Part shown: piece after piece, positions 38,801 through 50,106 of the stretch
Position numbering within the stretch: the first letter of the stretch is position 1
How the letters are laid out: every line of letters begins with the position of its first letter
Source of the DNA: Odontesthes bonariensis
Taxonomy: Eukaryota; Chordata; Actinopteri; Atheriniformes; Atherinopsidae
NCBI RefSeq assembly: GCF_027942865.1
Contig: NC_134528.1
Location: forward strand, 11,932,086-11,996,085
Direction of reading: 5' to 3'
Length of the DNA stretch: 64,000 nt
Notes under the pieces: model-generated
Databases searched by the model: none
Told to the model about the DNA's origin: nothing
Seen by the model: only the letters and a program-made list of their open reading frames with translations
Program-made: the position numbers and the translations under genes

Positions 38801-41800
38801 CTGGCTGCAACACAAGCCCAAAGCATGATTATTCCACCCAACAGTTGGAGAGGTGTTCATTTCACGAGAGAATGCAGGTGTTCAGGAACAGCACACTACA
38901 ACGCTACTAAATGTTGCTGAAGGTCATGCTGATGTTTTGATTATTTTTTTTTTAGTGATCTTTCAACCTTTATCTCAGACAGTTTTCTAGTCTTCTTGAC
39001 CTTAACCTAGCCTTAACTGTCCCTGTTAAGTGCCATTTCTTCATCACAGTACAAACTGAGGATACAGATGCTTGAAAAACTTTGCCGTCATCTTGAGGCC
39101 TTCTTCTGCTTTGTGGGCATTGCGTTTTCTTAATGTTCAGAGTTCTTGGAAGCTACTAAGAGAGGCTCATGGCTGCTGACCTTTAAAACAAAGTTTGAGT
39201 AGTCTGAGTATTTATACAGCTTTGAAATTAGCTTTTGTAACAATGGCCATGTAGAAGCCTTAATTCTAACAAGCTCATTAAGGTCTGAGATCTTGGTAAA
39301 AGTTATCTGAGAGCTCAAGTCTCTTGGGGTGCTGAAACTTCTTTTATTTTAATTCAAAAACTTCATATCTTTCTTAGAATGTTGGCAATAATCTTTAACT
39401 TTATGTCCTTTTGACATTAGAAGTCAGTTTGTCTTTAACTCACTTAACTATTCACAGTATGATATACAGTACATGATAAAGCTGACATACTCTGGGGCAC
39501 TTTACATGGGTTGTTGACAAACTCAGTAGACCCTTTTAAGCAAATTTTAAAAAGCTATGGTTGGTCAATTACATATTTAACTGCACCTGAAGGCTTGTTG
39601 CTCACCAATGCATAAGAAAACAAAAAGTTAATTTTGTTTTTTTAATGTTTGATATGCTGAACATGAAAAATCTCTCAAACTTCCATCTTCAGTGTGAAGT
39701 GGAGAGTGTTTGTGCTTCAAAGTGCATAAACACAGACCCTGGATTCTACTGTCTGCCTTGTCCTCCCCGCTACAAAGGCAACCAGCCGTACGGCCTGGGA
39801 CTGCAACAAGCCCTGAATACCAGGCAGGCAGGTGTTTTCCTCTTTGAACAAACATTTTTAGCACACTTTCTTTGCTGTAAACAACATTCACAAACCATGG
39901 TGCTTTTTGGATTGTAGGTGTGTGAACCGTACAATCCTTGCAAAGACAACACTCACACCTGCCACAGGTATGCTGAGTGTATATACCTTGGCCTGGCGTC
40001 TGAGGTCTTGTACAAGTGTGTCTGTGCTGTCGGGTTCGCTGGTGATGGCTTCCTGTGTGGTGAAGACTCTGATCTGGATGGATGGCCCGACGAAGAATTG
40101 CCCTGCAAGCAGAATTCCACCTTTCACTGCCAAAAGGTACAAAAACCATGCAAACAGGGTACAAAAAGTACCCCGAGTTGTGATCCAGTTGGATGTGATT
40201 CAATTAAACTGAGTTGTGTTTGGCTGCAGGACAACTGCCCTATGATGCCAAACTCTGGACAGGAAGACCTGGATAAAGATGGACAGGGAGATGCCTGTGA
40301 TCCTGATGATGACAATGACAACATCATAGATGAGAGGGTGAGACTAAATGAACAAGTGACTGAAAACATGTGTATATTCACACTACTATGTGTGTGAGGT
40401 CATCTGGATGCATTTTTCTGGCACAGGACAACTGCCCACTGGCATACAACCCTCGGCAGTTTGACTCTGACAGGGACGACGTCGGGGACAGCTGCGACAA
40501 CTGTCCATTTGAAAGCAACACACTGCAGATAGATACAGATGACAATGGAGAGGGTGATGCCTGCAGTATCGACATGGATGGAGATGGTAGGATTATTTGT
40601 TTTGAAATGAGTGTTTCGATTACTTCATATTTTGTAGAGGAACTTGAAAAGTCACTGAACTGATGGAATGTTCTTTGGTTTAAAGGTTGTGGTTGCACTA
40701 TAGTCCATTGGAAACAGCGCAGTGGTGGTGGATCATTAAGCTTTTTTTGTTTAATCTTTAATGGAGAAACAAGATATGGGTTTAAGATTGTAATGACAAT
40801 TTCTAAATTTGAGTAAGATGTTCAAGTTCACAAAAGTTGCAAGGCTGTTTGAAATGTTATTAAAAGCAGAGAGCAATTGTTCTTGAATTATTTAAAAGAC
40901 CATATTCAATCAAAAATAATAGACAACTTACCACCAATATGTTGCTGGTGGATGTCTTACAATTAATTAGGTTTATTGGCAATGGGCCAGCAACATGAAT
41001 GGTATAGAAAAATAAGAATTCCATGAAGGTTGACAATTTCAGAAGTAAAGATAGGGAAGGGGTTGATCTCTATGTGAAAGATTCTGTGTACAGATAGTTA
41101 ATCAATCAAACAATAATGTTTTTCAGGTTCAAATGATGAAGAATTTGGATGTGTCATCTCTGTATATGATATCATCCAAAGTATCAAAAGCTTTGGAGAA
41201 TGTGGAGCTCTCTTTGGACAAGAGTTTATTCAAGATAGGGTGAAGTGGGAGAAAGTCTTGTGGTTATTCAGGAATATTTTTTAATTATATTTAGGAAATT
41301 ATAAAAATGATTTGCTGCCATCAAGACAACAATTTATGACAGGCCTTGCCTATTTCATAAAGATTATACCGAGCCACATTGGGCACTACCAACATGGCTC
41401 TGTAGGAAAGGATTCCAGGTGCCTAAATGGTCTGTTTGTAGTCCAGACCTGTCAGGCACTAAAAATATTTTGTGCAGTATTAAAGGAAAAATACAACAAA
41501 GAAGGCCCGAAACTAGTGAGCAGCAGAAATCTTACAGTAAGTTTATTCAAAGTGAACAGTATTAGGGCTAATATTACTGCTAAAAGGACACCTTTATTAG
41601 CCATCTGGGGACTTGTTCAGATGTCACTTGCACTCTACCAGAGAAAAATGGTTATATACAAACCAGCTGTAACAGAAAACTCCTAGCGAACAACGTATTT
41701 TTCAGCAGCAAGACCAGTTGCAGTACATAAATGTAGAGTGGAATCAGGATCAATTTGTGGCATAAAAATGTAGTTGCAATTTTTTCCAATTTTCAAAACT

Positions 41801-44800
41801 CAAACAAGTTGATTTAGAGTATGTTTTTATATGTGACTTTTACCCCAACACAAGTTGGATTAATATTGGTTGGTATGTCTTGTTAAAATGTGTCACACAA
41901 AAAGCCATTTATCTGCTGTGTTTCCCTCTTTTCTTTCAGAGGAACTGAATGAACGTGACAACTGTCCTTATGTGTACAACACTGACCAAAGGGACACAGA
42001 CCTGGATGGTGTTGGAGACCAGTGTGACAACTGTCCTCTTCTGCACAACCCGCTGCAGGTTCCTGAAAAAAACACACACAAACAAAATCTGTCGCAATAA
42101 TTTAAAGCATGGAGACATGAAACTTAACATAAAGGATGTAGGAATATTGGATGTGTGTATCTCTGTGTGTGCTTGCAGCTCGACTCTGACAGTGACCTGG
42201 TGGGGAATATGTGCGACAGCAACGAGGACATTGATGAAGACGGCCATCAGAACTCTCTAGACAACTGCCCCTACATTGCCAATAGCAATCAGGCTGACCA
42301 TGACAAGGATGGAAAGGGAGATGCTTGCGACCACGACGATGATAATGACGGTATCCCTGATGACCGAGACAACTGCAGGCTGGTTCCCAACAGGGACCAG
42401 CTGGACTCGGATGGTCAGTGTTGTTTCTGTTCCAGGAGGCATGTGCTATAAAAAGCCAGAATGAAGACAGAAAAATTCCATCTTTAAGGGTGGCTAAGGC
42501 AAATACTATCCACATTAAATATGAAAGTATCTCTGATCATATGATACTGATATGATCATAAACCGAATCTATCATGGAAAAAAATGTTTTTTAAAATCTA
42601 GTCCAAATGGATTTTACAGACATGCAGGAAAATCTTGTGAGTCCTGTATCTTTCCATTAGCTCAGGTCATGTTGAGGCTGAACATCAACATAAACAGTCT
42701 ATGGCTCTCCCTTGTGTAATCAATCTAACTAGAATGATTGTTTAAGCCGTCCACCATCAATTAGGACATTATTATTCTATGATCCTGTCCTTTCGATTTC
42801 TATCTCTTGGCACAAAAGAAAACAATACACAAAGTCATGTTGCATGTGCTCTATTTCTCAGGTGACGGCAGTGGAGACGCATGCTTTAATGACTTTGACA
42901 ACGACAGTATTCCAGATGCGCTGGATCCTTGTCCATTGAACCAGGATATTGGGGCCACAGATTTCAGGAAGTATCAGGGGGTTTTGTTGGACCCTAATGG
43001 CACCACGCAGTCTGACCCCCTGTGGATGATCCGGAGTCAGGGGACAGAGCTGCTGCAGAAAGCAAACTCAGACCCTGGAATTGCTTTAGGTAAGAAAAAA
43101 CAAGTTATAAGAACAACAAAGAGGATCAGTTAAGTAAACTAATATCACTTTGTTTAAACAGGATTTGACAAATTCAACTCTGTAGACTTCAGCGTGACAT
43201 TTTATGTAAATACCAACCGAGATGATGATTATGCTGGTATTGTGTTTGCCTACCAGTCCAGTCGACGCTTCTATGTTGTCATGTGGAAACAGGTGAGGAC
43301 TGAATGCGACTTTAACACAGAGAAGCAGACATGTTATGTAAACTACACTTTAAAACCTTGAATCTAAAGTACAGCTGTAGAACTCCTTCAAATATCATCT
43401 CGACCATAACCTCTTTCATATGTCTCTTGTAAGTTGTTTTAAATCACAGCTCTCACTGGCAAAATATAAAAGTACATAGCATAAAAAGACTTGACCTTTC
43501 AGGCACTTCATCTTGAGTGATGTGACAACTGTCGACTTCTCCTACATATATTCAGTAAATCGACTTAACCCTCACTCTCCACTTCATTCTGTTTTGCTTT
43601 CTCTGAGAGTAGGTGTCTCAAGCTTACTGGGAGAAAAGGCCGTCCAAAGCTTTTGCCACTGCAGGACTCTCACTCAAACTGGTCAACTCTAAAACAGGAC
43701 CAGGCGAGTATCTCCGCAATGCTCTGTGGCACACTGGAAACACCAGACACCAGGTAAGAGCAGACAACCTCATTTATCTTTGAAACTTGCATTTGTTTTA
43801 GCAGGAAATTTCTTATTTGACCTTAGACAGACCATCATTTGGTAGACTGCTAGATAAAAATCAAGAATGCCGTCGTTTCACAATGTGTGTGTGTGTGTCT
43901 GTTTCAGGTCAGAACATTGTGGCATGACCCCAATAAAATTGGCTGGAAGGACTATACTGCCTATCGCATGCACCTTATTCATCGACCCAAGACTGGGTTC
44001 ATCAGGTACAGTGCTTAGAGTTATTATTATCAAAACTCACTCTCTTTGTTGAACCTAGTTCTCAACTTGCCATATTTACTTACATAGTGACATAGTTGTT
44101 CTTCTCACAAATAGCCTTAAAAGCAAAGCAAAACAAAAGCATCCCCAGGCAGACAGTTTTTCTTGCTATGTGAGGTTTTTGTGAAAATGACAACAGCGTC
44201 ATCAGAACCAAAGTCAGATTTTTATCCTGAGAAATAGACACTGAGAACAAAGCTGTTTTGTGCCTTTACCAGATGTTCAAATTTCAAGAAAAACACTCTT
44301 TTGTTTGAATATACGATTAATTGTCATGGTGCATTCTAGGTACTCAATGACTGCACTTCAGAGTGATTGCACAAAGCAAGGGTACACTTATTGGATGTGG
44401 CTCCTGCTCTTTGATTATGAAGATTAGACACTTGTTGATATTTTTCCATAGTCGCTCCAAGTTTTCAGTTTACTCTTTAAACACATCATATCCATTTGAT
44501 CCTATTAGCCAGGAATAAATGGTTAATTTTGACATGAATAAAAAATTAGTGGGTGATTTGCATTTATGACTGAATGCAGTGTGAGTTCCTTTCCCTCATT
44601 AGCACCTGTATTGTGCTCCCACGGCAGGGTGATGGTGTACGAGGGCAGGGAGATTCTGGCCGACTCGGGGGCAGTGTATGACCACACCCTGGCTGGAGGA
44701 AGACTGGGACTGTTTGTCTTCTCTCAGGAACATGTTCTGTTCTCAGACCTCAGACATGAGTGCAGAGGTAAGAGGGCCCATAAAACAATGGCTTTTGCTG

Positions 44801-45338
44801 CTCATTGGTCATGGAAAATGTTCTCAGAGCAAAATATGAACTGATTGTTGTGAGTGCTAAAAATCTTTACATTGTTCAAGATTCCAGTATGTGTAAGATT
44901 TAATAGAGGTAAGACTAATTTATTGTGAGAGAAAGAAAGAAAACAGGTTCATGTATTTTGTTGCACTTCTTTTTTAATATTGGATACTGATACATCTTTG
45001 TGCATTAAAAGGTTGTTTCCATGAAACTACCTTAAAAGTTCAAATAAAAAATCTCATTGGTGAAACCCTTAATATCTTTGAGACGTTTTCTTAAATGTTT
45101 CTTTATGATTAAAGTTTCATGTACATTGCTACTGCATTTGTAAAACTATAACTGCACCTCTTACATCCATGCAGTGGAGTTTAAAAAGTACAATATTCCT
45201 TTGTAATATGGAGCACAAAATGGAAATATTCAACCAACGTAAAAGTACAATACCAGAACTGAATATTCTCTGCAAATGGTACTGATTATGATGATCATGT
45301 TTATGATCTATTTTTCCTTTTCATTGTCAGATAACTGA
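32811..45338 (+). CDS. thbs2: Thrombospondin-2-like protein lacking the N-terminal laminin-G-like domain; complete, 949 aa
   Basis: Secreted, calcium-binding matricellular glycoprotein of the trimeric group A thrombospondins. Order of parts: signal peptide ([20 protein letters not shown]); the two oligomerisation cysteines and coiled coil ([12 protein letters not shown], about residues 34-67); VWC domain (about 108-160); three TSP1 repeats (about 164-332) carrying WSPWSEW and CSLTCG, CTTTCG and CSVSCG; three EGF-like domains (about 334-494); type 3 calcium repeats rich in DNCP and DxDxDG (about 495-720); and the C-terminal lectin-like domain ending [11 protein letters not shown]. Closest to THBS2: [20 protein letters not shown] and [24 protein letters not shown]2 is about 1170 residues; the roughly 200-residue TSPN domain is missing because exon 1 splices straight to the coiled-coil exon across a 149-base intron. 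The type 3 RGD is absent (GDGSGD in its place). Phase closes exactly over 2850 coding bases. Which teleost paralogue this is remains open. Confidence 0.94.
35729..36193. mobile_element. Possible piggyBac-type MITE flanked by TTAA
   Basis: TTAAAGGGGGCATA at 35729 and, inverted, TTAAAGGAGACATA ending at 36193 form matching ends (TTAAAGGRGRCATA). TTAA at both ends is the piggyBac target. The 465 bp between them have no coding capacity. It lies in the thrombospondin VWC intron. Confidence 0.45.
38520..39475 (-). mobile_element. Mariner-like DNA transposon relic
   Basis: Opens with 'ttttgggcaccctgc' and ends near 'cttaactattcacagtatga', both typical of a widespread vertebrate mariner-like family. 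The interior 'caaagcatgattattccacc' and 'gaggtgttcatttcacgaga' match its conserved core in reverse. No intact frame. Same family as 30740-31250; it lies between the first and second EGF-like exons. Confidence 0.6.
40950..41690 (+). mobile_element. Tc1-like transposase relic
   Basis: The stretch 'accaacatggctctgtagga' through 'tgtttgtagtccagacctgt' and 'ggaaaaatacaacaaagaag' corresponds to the catalytic part of a Tc1-type transposase (SPDL region and the IENIW...LKRK region). The 124-codon open frame at 41312-41686 is a mixture of frames and is not a gene. Boundaries are approximate. Confidence 0.65.
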
Positions 45339-45723
45339 ATCCTTGGGATATTCAGGATGCTCTTCAACATGCCATGGGAGATCTAGATTAAATACAGAAA
45401 TTCTTAAAGCAATTCAGAGAGACAGTGATAACGGAGAAGAAGCATCAAACCCAGGCCTTCATCTTTCCATGACTATCAATTAGTGACCATCATCTATCTA
45501 TCTGTCAGCTTTTTATGCACCGGTATCGATTCCAGGCTGTCTCATTCGCTGTATATTACCCCTCTGGCACCATGTCTAATGACACTTTTTGTTGCTTTTC
45601 ATTTGCGCCTTCCTAATGGATGTAAATAATTATTTATTGCGAGATGCCAGATATGACAAAGAGAGAGAGAGAAATTAAAATGATGATGGAGTGACTTGAG
45701 CAGATGTCTGGTAGTAACTTATC

Positions 45724-45729
45724 AATAAA
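45724..45729 (+). terminator. Polyadenylation signal of the thrombospondin gene
   Basis: AATAAA, 386 bases after the stop codon and in the right orientation. The 3' UTR would be about 400 bases. No cleavage-site evidence is available. Confidence 0.55.
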
Positions 45730-45744
45730 TAGCGTTTTATAACC

Positions 45745-46493
45745 AACTGCTTCTTTTTTCTTTGTCTGGTAACGCCAGGGCTCACAAGATTAGAGACGCG
45801 ATCTACACCGCCCTCTGGTGGTGAACCTAAGAAATACAAAAGACAAGTGGGAGAAATAGCGATTTTATTTTGCTCCTTTTTTTCTGCAAAGTCGGTGGTG
45901 TGAAAGGTATTTCAAATCTTTGAATAAAGTAATAGTAGTATTAACATCCTATTAAAATATTCTATAAAGGCAAGTGTTAAGGTGTTTACTTAGATTTATA
46001 AATATCAATTAGAAGGCTTAACGTTCTATTTTTTTTTTACAGTAAATTAAAAGTACAAAGAAAATGGAGACTCAGTTAAGTTAACCTCACAGAAGTGTTT
46101 CAGTCACATAAAAAATAAATAATCAACTTTTTTTATATTAGTCATTTAAAAAGCAAACAAAAACACTGACAAATAGGTAAGTGATTAATGTTTAAAAATG
46201 TGAATCTGTGTCTCCAAGGAAAAGTGACCTGGGGAAATAAGTCCTTTGTAGCTTCTAACATGAAACACAAAACTTGTTCTACCGGTTTGGGAGGGGAGAA
46301 CAAGTACAAAAAGACATTCTAACACGCAGCCAGGTACGCACGCTCTACCTGGTGAGGTGGGTGAGTGACGTCACCGCCACCCACAGTGAGATATGAAGAA
46401 TGAGGAAGGCGAGATCATCCACCGGGTGGAGAGGATAGGAAGTTAAATGTCTGGTTAAATTAAACTGGCCGAGTGTAATTTGAGTTTTGTGGT
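45745..46493. promoter_or_regulatory. Intergenic region and presumed kcnk1 promoter, with a perfect CRE palindrome
   Basis: AT-rich to about 46310, then GC-richer. TGACGTCA, the full cAMP-response element, lies at 46366-46373, 121 bases upstream of the channel start codon and within a GTGAGTGACGTCACCGCC block. Its use is inferred from sequence and position only. Confidence 0.45.
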
Positions 46494-49400
46494 ATGGTGC
46501 ATGGCAGCGCAGGAGCCTGGTGCGCTCGTTTTTTGGAGCGGCACCAGTCGGCGACGAGTTTTGCCCTTCTGGTCGTCGCTTACATCCTTTACCTCATAAT
46601 CGGCGCTGGAATCTTCTCAGCCATCGAGTTGCCCTACGAACAAGAGCTTCGGCGGGAGCTGAAAGCAGCCCGTCAGGACTTCCTGAACAACAACACCTGT
46701 GTGTCCGACGAGCGCCTTGAGGAGCTCCTGGCCCGCGCCCTGCAGGCCAGTAGCTACGGAGTGTCCGTCCTTGGCAACGACACCAACCAAAACTGGGACT
46801 TTGTGTCCTCCCTGTTCTTTACCAGCACTGTTTTGACCACAACAGGTGAGCCACACAGGTGTTAAAAGTTGATATGTTACTGTTTCTTAGTCAAACTAGT
46901 AAAACAAATGTTCGGTCTATCAAGAAAGCTGAGAACAAAGAAACCTTCCTCAACAGCGGATGAATATGATATAAGTTATTTTCTATCGAACGAAAAGATC
47001 ACTTTACATTAATATGTGATCTTTCAATGGGCAAATATATATTTGAGTAGCGAAGGACTTTAATAAAAAATGGACTCATTATCAGAACTCTCCCAAAGGG
47101 TACCTCTTTATTTAGTTTTTTTTTCTCCTTCCTAAAATAAAGCTGAGCTGGGCCTTTTTGCAACCCATTGTAATAGGTAATGAATATCAACTGGTGTCCA
47201 CGTCTCGTTTTCTTCTTCATTTGGTTCATTTTCAAATGTTCAATTAAAGAGTTCACAAAGGATATCTGAGGGTTTCCTGGAGTGTCTCTTACTGAGTCAT
47301 TATCAATAGATCCTCCAGGCCCTCTGGGTTGTGGAATGGGGACTTTGTGGATAAGGTGTTGCCATATGATCTGATCACATTGTTATCTGGGGAGTTTGAA
47401 GGCTTTTGAAGTTTTGCTCGTTTTCTTTATGCCCTTCCTAAGTAGCCTTGCAGGGCCTAGGGTAAAAGTTGCAAAAATGTTTGAATGGGTGTCAAGTGTC
47501 ATCCATGTGAGTGCCAGGATTCAATATTTCCCAGAACAACAAAGTTTTTCTCCCTTTATGTTCAGTTTCTTGGCAGCTTGGCAACACTTAGAGTGGTCTC
47601 TAATATAAAATGATTCAGACTAATGTACGCTTTTTTAAAAGGAAGACATGTTAATGTGCAATAAGAATAGAAGCATTCTGTCTTTACCGGTCAGTGTTAT
47701 GCCTGATTGGTGTATAAGTCTGCATTGACAGTAGTTGGCTTTATATCGTCTGGTTGGCTCTGTGGTGTAGTGTTGCCATTCAACACTGTGTGATAAAGTG
47801 TTGCTCTGTCATATTCAGTTGACCCTAAAATGAGCCAGAAGTATTTGTACATTGTCACATATCTTCTGCTGCTTGACATTTTGAGTATGCATCAGTACAA
47901 AATTAGCACCCTGACTCTAAATGCTTAAATTTAAACTACTAACCCGAAGAAGACGCTACTACTTGCCAGTCCAAGGCAAAGAATACTGCAAGCCCATGTG
48001 CCCTCCCGGGAAATTAAAGACTTGCAGCATAATACTGAATGGGATACACATCAGAGGGGATTTCAAAGTTGATATCCCAAAATCTGACAGAAAAATAAGT
48101 GGATACCCCCCTACCCCCAAACACACACACACACACCGTCTTTCAGAAGACAACATGTTGCTTTTACCTGAGCCAGTTTTCCTGTCATTATTTTCAATTG
48201 TTGTTATTTGTGCTGAGCTTCACCTGTGCTTTAAGAAGAACTCCACCCTCTAATTAAATGCCCCTGTAATGAAACAGTGCTGCGTGTTTTGCTGTGTTTT
48301 CAGGTTATGGTCACGCAGTCCCTCTCTCTGATGAAGGGAAAGCATTCTGCATTTTCTACTCCCTCTTTGGCATCCCTGTTACCCTCTTCTTCCTCTCCAC
48401 CGTTGTGGAGAGACTCGTGGTCCTGATGACTCGACGCCCAGTCTCCTACTTCCACCGGCGATGGGCTCTGTCCAGTTCGAAATTGGCAGCCATTCATGCA
48501 GCTTCCCTTGCCATCGTCGTGGCTATGCTCTTCCTCTTTATCCCTGCATGGATCTTTGTCACTCTGGAAAAAGATTGGAACTTTCTAGAGTCTTTGTATT
48601 TCTGCTTCATCTCGCTGACCACCATTGGTCTCGGAGATTATGTCCCTGGAGAAACTCACAGTAAAGAGGCCAACCCACACCCACAGCTGTACAGACTGGC
48701 CATTACAGGTAAGTGTGCCACTAGAATAGAATAGAAAAATACTTTATTTTTATTCTTTTTTAATTTTTTTTATCCCCCAATGGGGGAAATTCAAATTCGT
48801 CAAGTAGCTCAACATTTTTTGGACGTACAACACTATTTCCAAAAAATACTGGGACACCGTGTAAAATGCACACATGAAATATCGAGAGAACTAAGTTGTT
48901 TTGTTTCTGAGAAATATGTTGCCAGTAAATGCTTATAAGAAGTATATTAAATGTAAAGATGGGGTCACCATTCTATGAAATACAAATAGTTCTACAATTT
49001 TAGACTTTTCCAAGTTATAACTGCAATCATTTTATGGGTGTCAGCTTTTACAGTCTTAATATTATATATAATATATCCAGATAAACCTGCATACAAATGA
49101 CAAGGCTGAAAACTATTGTTGAATGAATGCTACCTTTGGGCCATCAGGGCTCAAGGCTCAGGGACACTTCTGAAAACTATTATAAACGCAAATGGCTGCT
49201 GCATCCACAAGTGCAAGTTAAAACTCTACCATGCAAAGCAAAGAAAAACATAAAATAACAAGATCTTGAGTTTAAGTGGAAGATCTGACAAATAAGACTT
49301 TTTTAATCTTTTAGGAAATGCTGCATCCTCCATATGAAAGTCTTACTTATCACAGCAAGACAACATCCAACCAGCTTTCAGCACGTATTAGTAACAGAGT

Positions 49401-50106
49401 GGAAATGGTGCCCCTTAAGCTAAGTTTTTAAAAAGTCAGGGACATTTCTCACTTTCTTTTTCTCTTTTTGAGTTAAATATAGGGCTTTGAAATAAAATAA
49501 CTAGAAATCGCTACATGGTGCTTTTCTTTACGTTTCATGCAATATCCCAACCTTTTTTGTCAGTGGAGTTGTATATACATACCAAAAATCTCAGAAAGTC
49601 TAAATTTAAGCTGTAATCTACGCTTTTTTTGGTCCTACCCATTGCTTTAGAAACGATAAAAAAGGAATCCTATGTTTGTATTGAACACTGATAATACATT
49701 CATTACATGTTAGCCATTGCACCTTTCATTTGTAGACCAAACCTTGATTAGACAAGTCACACTGCGCTTGTGCCTTTATGTGTTTACTCTCACAGTCTAC
49801 TTGCTGCTGGGCTTGGTGTGTGTCCTGGTGGTGATGGAGACGTGTTGCGAGCTTCCCCAAATGAGACGACTCAGACAGAGGTTCTACCAAGAAAACGTTC
49901 GGAAGCTGGACTCTGAGACCACAAACATCATCAACCGCGAACACTCGAGCGACCAGCTGACGGACCCCGTAGATCACATGATATCATCAGATCAACTACC
50001 AGTCATTCCCTCGGTGTTGGAGCAGGCTGAGACTTTGCGGCAGAGCAGCACTTCAGTGCCTTACTCGCCAGCCTTAGGATCTGATGTTAATGGGAAGCTA
50101 AGATAA
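46494..50106 (+). CDS. kcnk1: Two-pore-domain potassium channel, TWIK-1 type; complete, 355 aa
   Basis: Weakly inward-rectifying background K+ channel; two subunits form one pore. Exons 46494-46845, 48304-48708 and 49796-50106 join in phase to 356 codons including stop. The start aligns residue for residue with TWIK-1 (MVHGSAGAWCARFLERHQSA). Visible parts: TM1 (about 22-42), extracellular cap with the conserved dimer cysteine (NNNTCVSD, residue 71) and an NDT glycosylation site, pore 1 TTTGYGHAVPLSD, TM2 FCIFYSLFGIPVTLFFL, TM3, pore 2 TTIGLGDYVPGE with the GLG filter typical of TWIKs, TM4 VYLLLGLVCVLVVMETCCEL, and a cytosolic tail with a di-isoleucine (TTNIINREHSSDQL) in the place of the TWIK-1 endocytic signal. 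TWIK-2 (KCNK6) is the alternative; the N-terminus, cap and tail favour KCNK1. Teleosts may have a and b copies. Confidence 0.93.
48735..48812. repeat. Dispersed repeat tail (ACTTTATT...CCCCCAATGGGGGAAATTC)
   Basis: Common teleost non-LTR tail motif next to the mariner relic. The inner CCCCCAATGGGGG is an imperfect palindrome. Confidence 0.55.
48826..49573. mobile_element. Tc1/mariner-like relic in the kcnk1 intron
   Basis: Ends are TACAACAC...AAAAAATACTGGGACACC on the left and, inverted, TACAACTCC...AAAAAAGGTTGGGA on the right, each bordered by TA. The core 'aactctaccatgcaaagcaa' matches a common fish transposase gene. It is much deleted and non-coding. Confidence 0.6.

Larger units (their letters stand above)
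32811..45338 (+). other. thbs2: Exon map of the thrombospondin gene (20 coding exons)
   Basis: Exons: 32811-32874 signal peptide; 33024-33160 coiled coil; 35308-35493 and 36621-36714 VWC; 36803-36967, 37200-37376 and 37452-37625 one TSP1 repeat each; 37857-37987, 39693-39827 and 39918-40136 EGF-like; 40230-40337, 40427-40586, 41940-42058, 42179-42413 and 42862-43089 type 3 repeats; 43162-43292, 43613-43753, 43908-44005, 44628-44767 and 45331-45338 C-terminal domain. The last exon codes only the final Asp (split codon), Asn and stop. The exon ending at 39827 has GC rather than GT as donor (CAG then GCAGGT). Larger introns carry a TTAA-flanked MITE (35729-36193), a mariner relic (38520-39475) and a Tc1 relic (about 40950-41690). 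Confidence 0.9.

Noticed and set aside
41312..41686. 124-codon plus-strand frame in the thrombospondin gene
   Set aside because: The conserved Tc1 transposase reading switches frames inside it; it is a relic.
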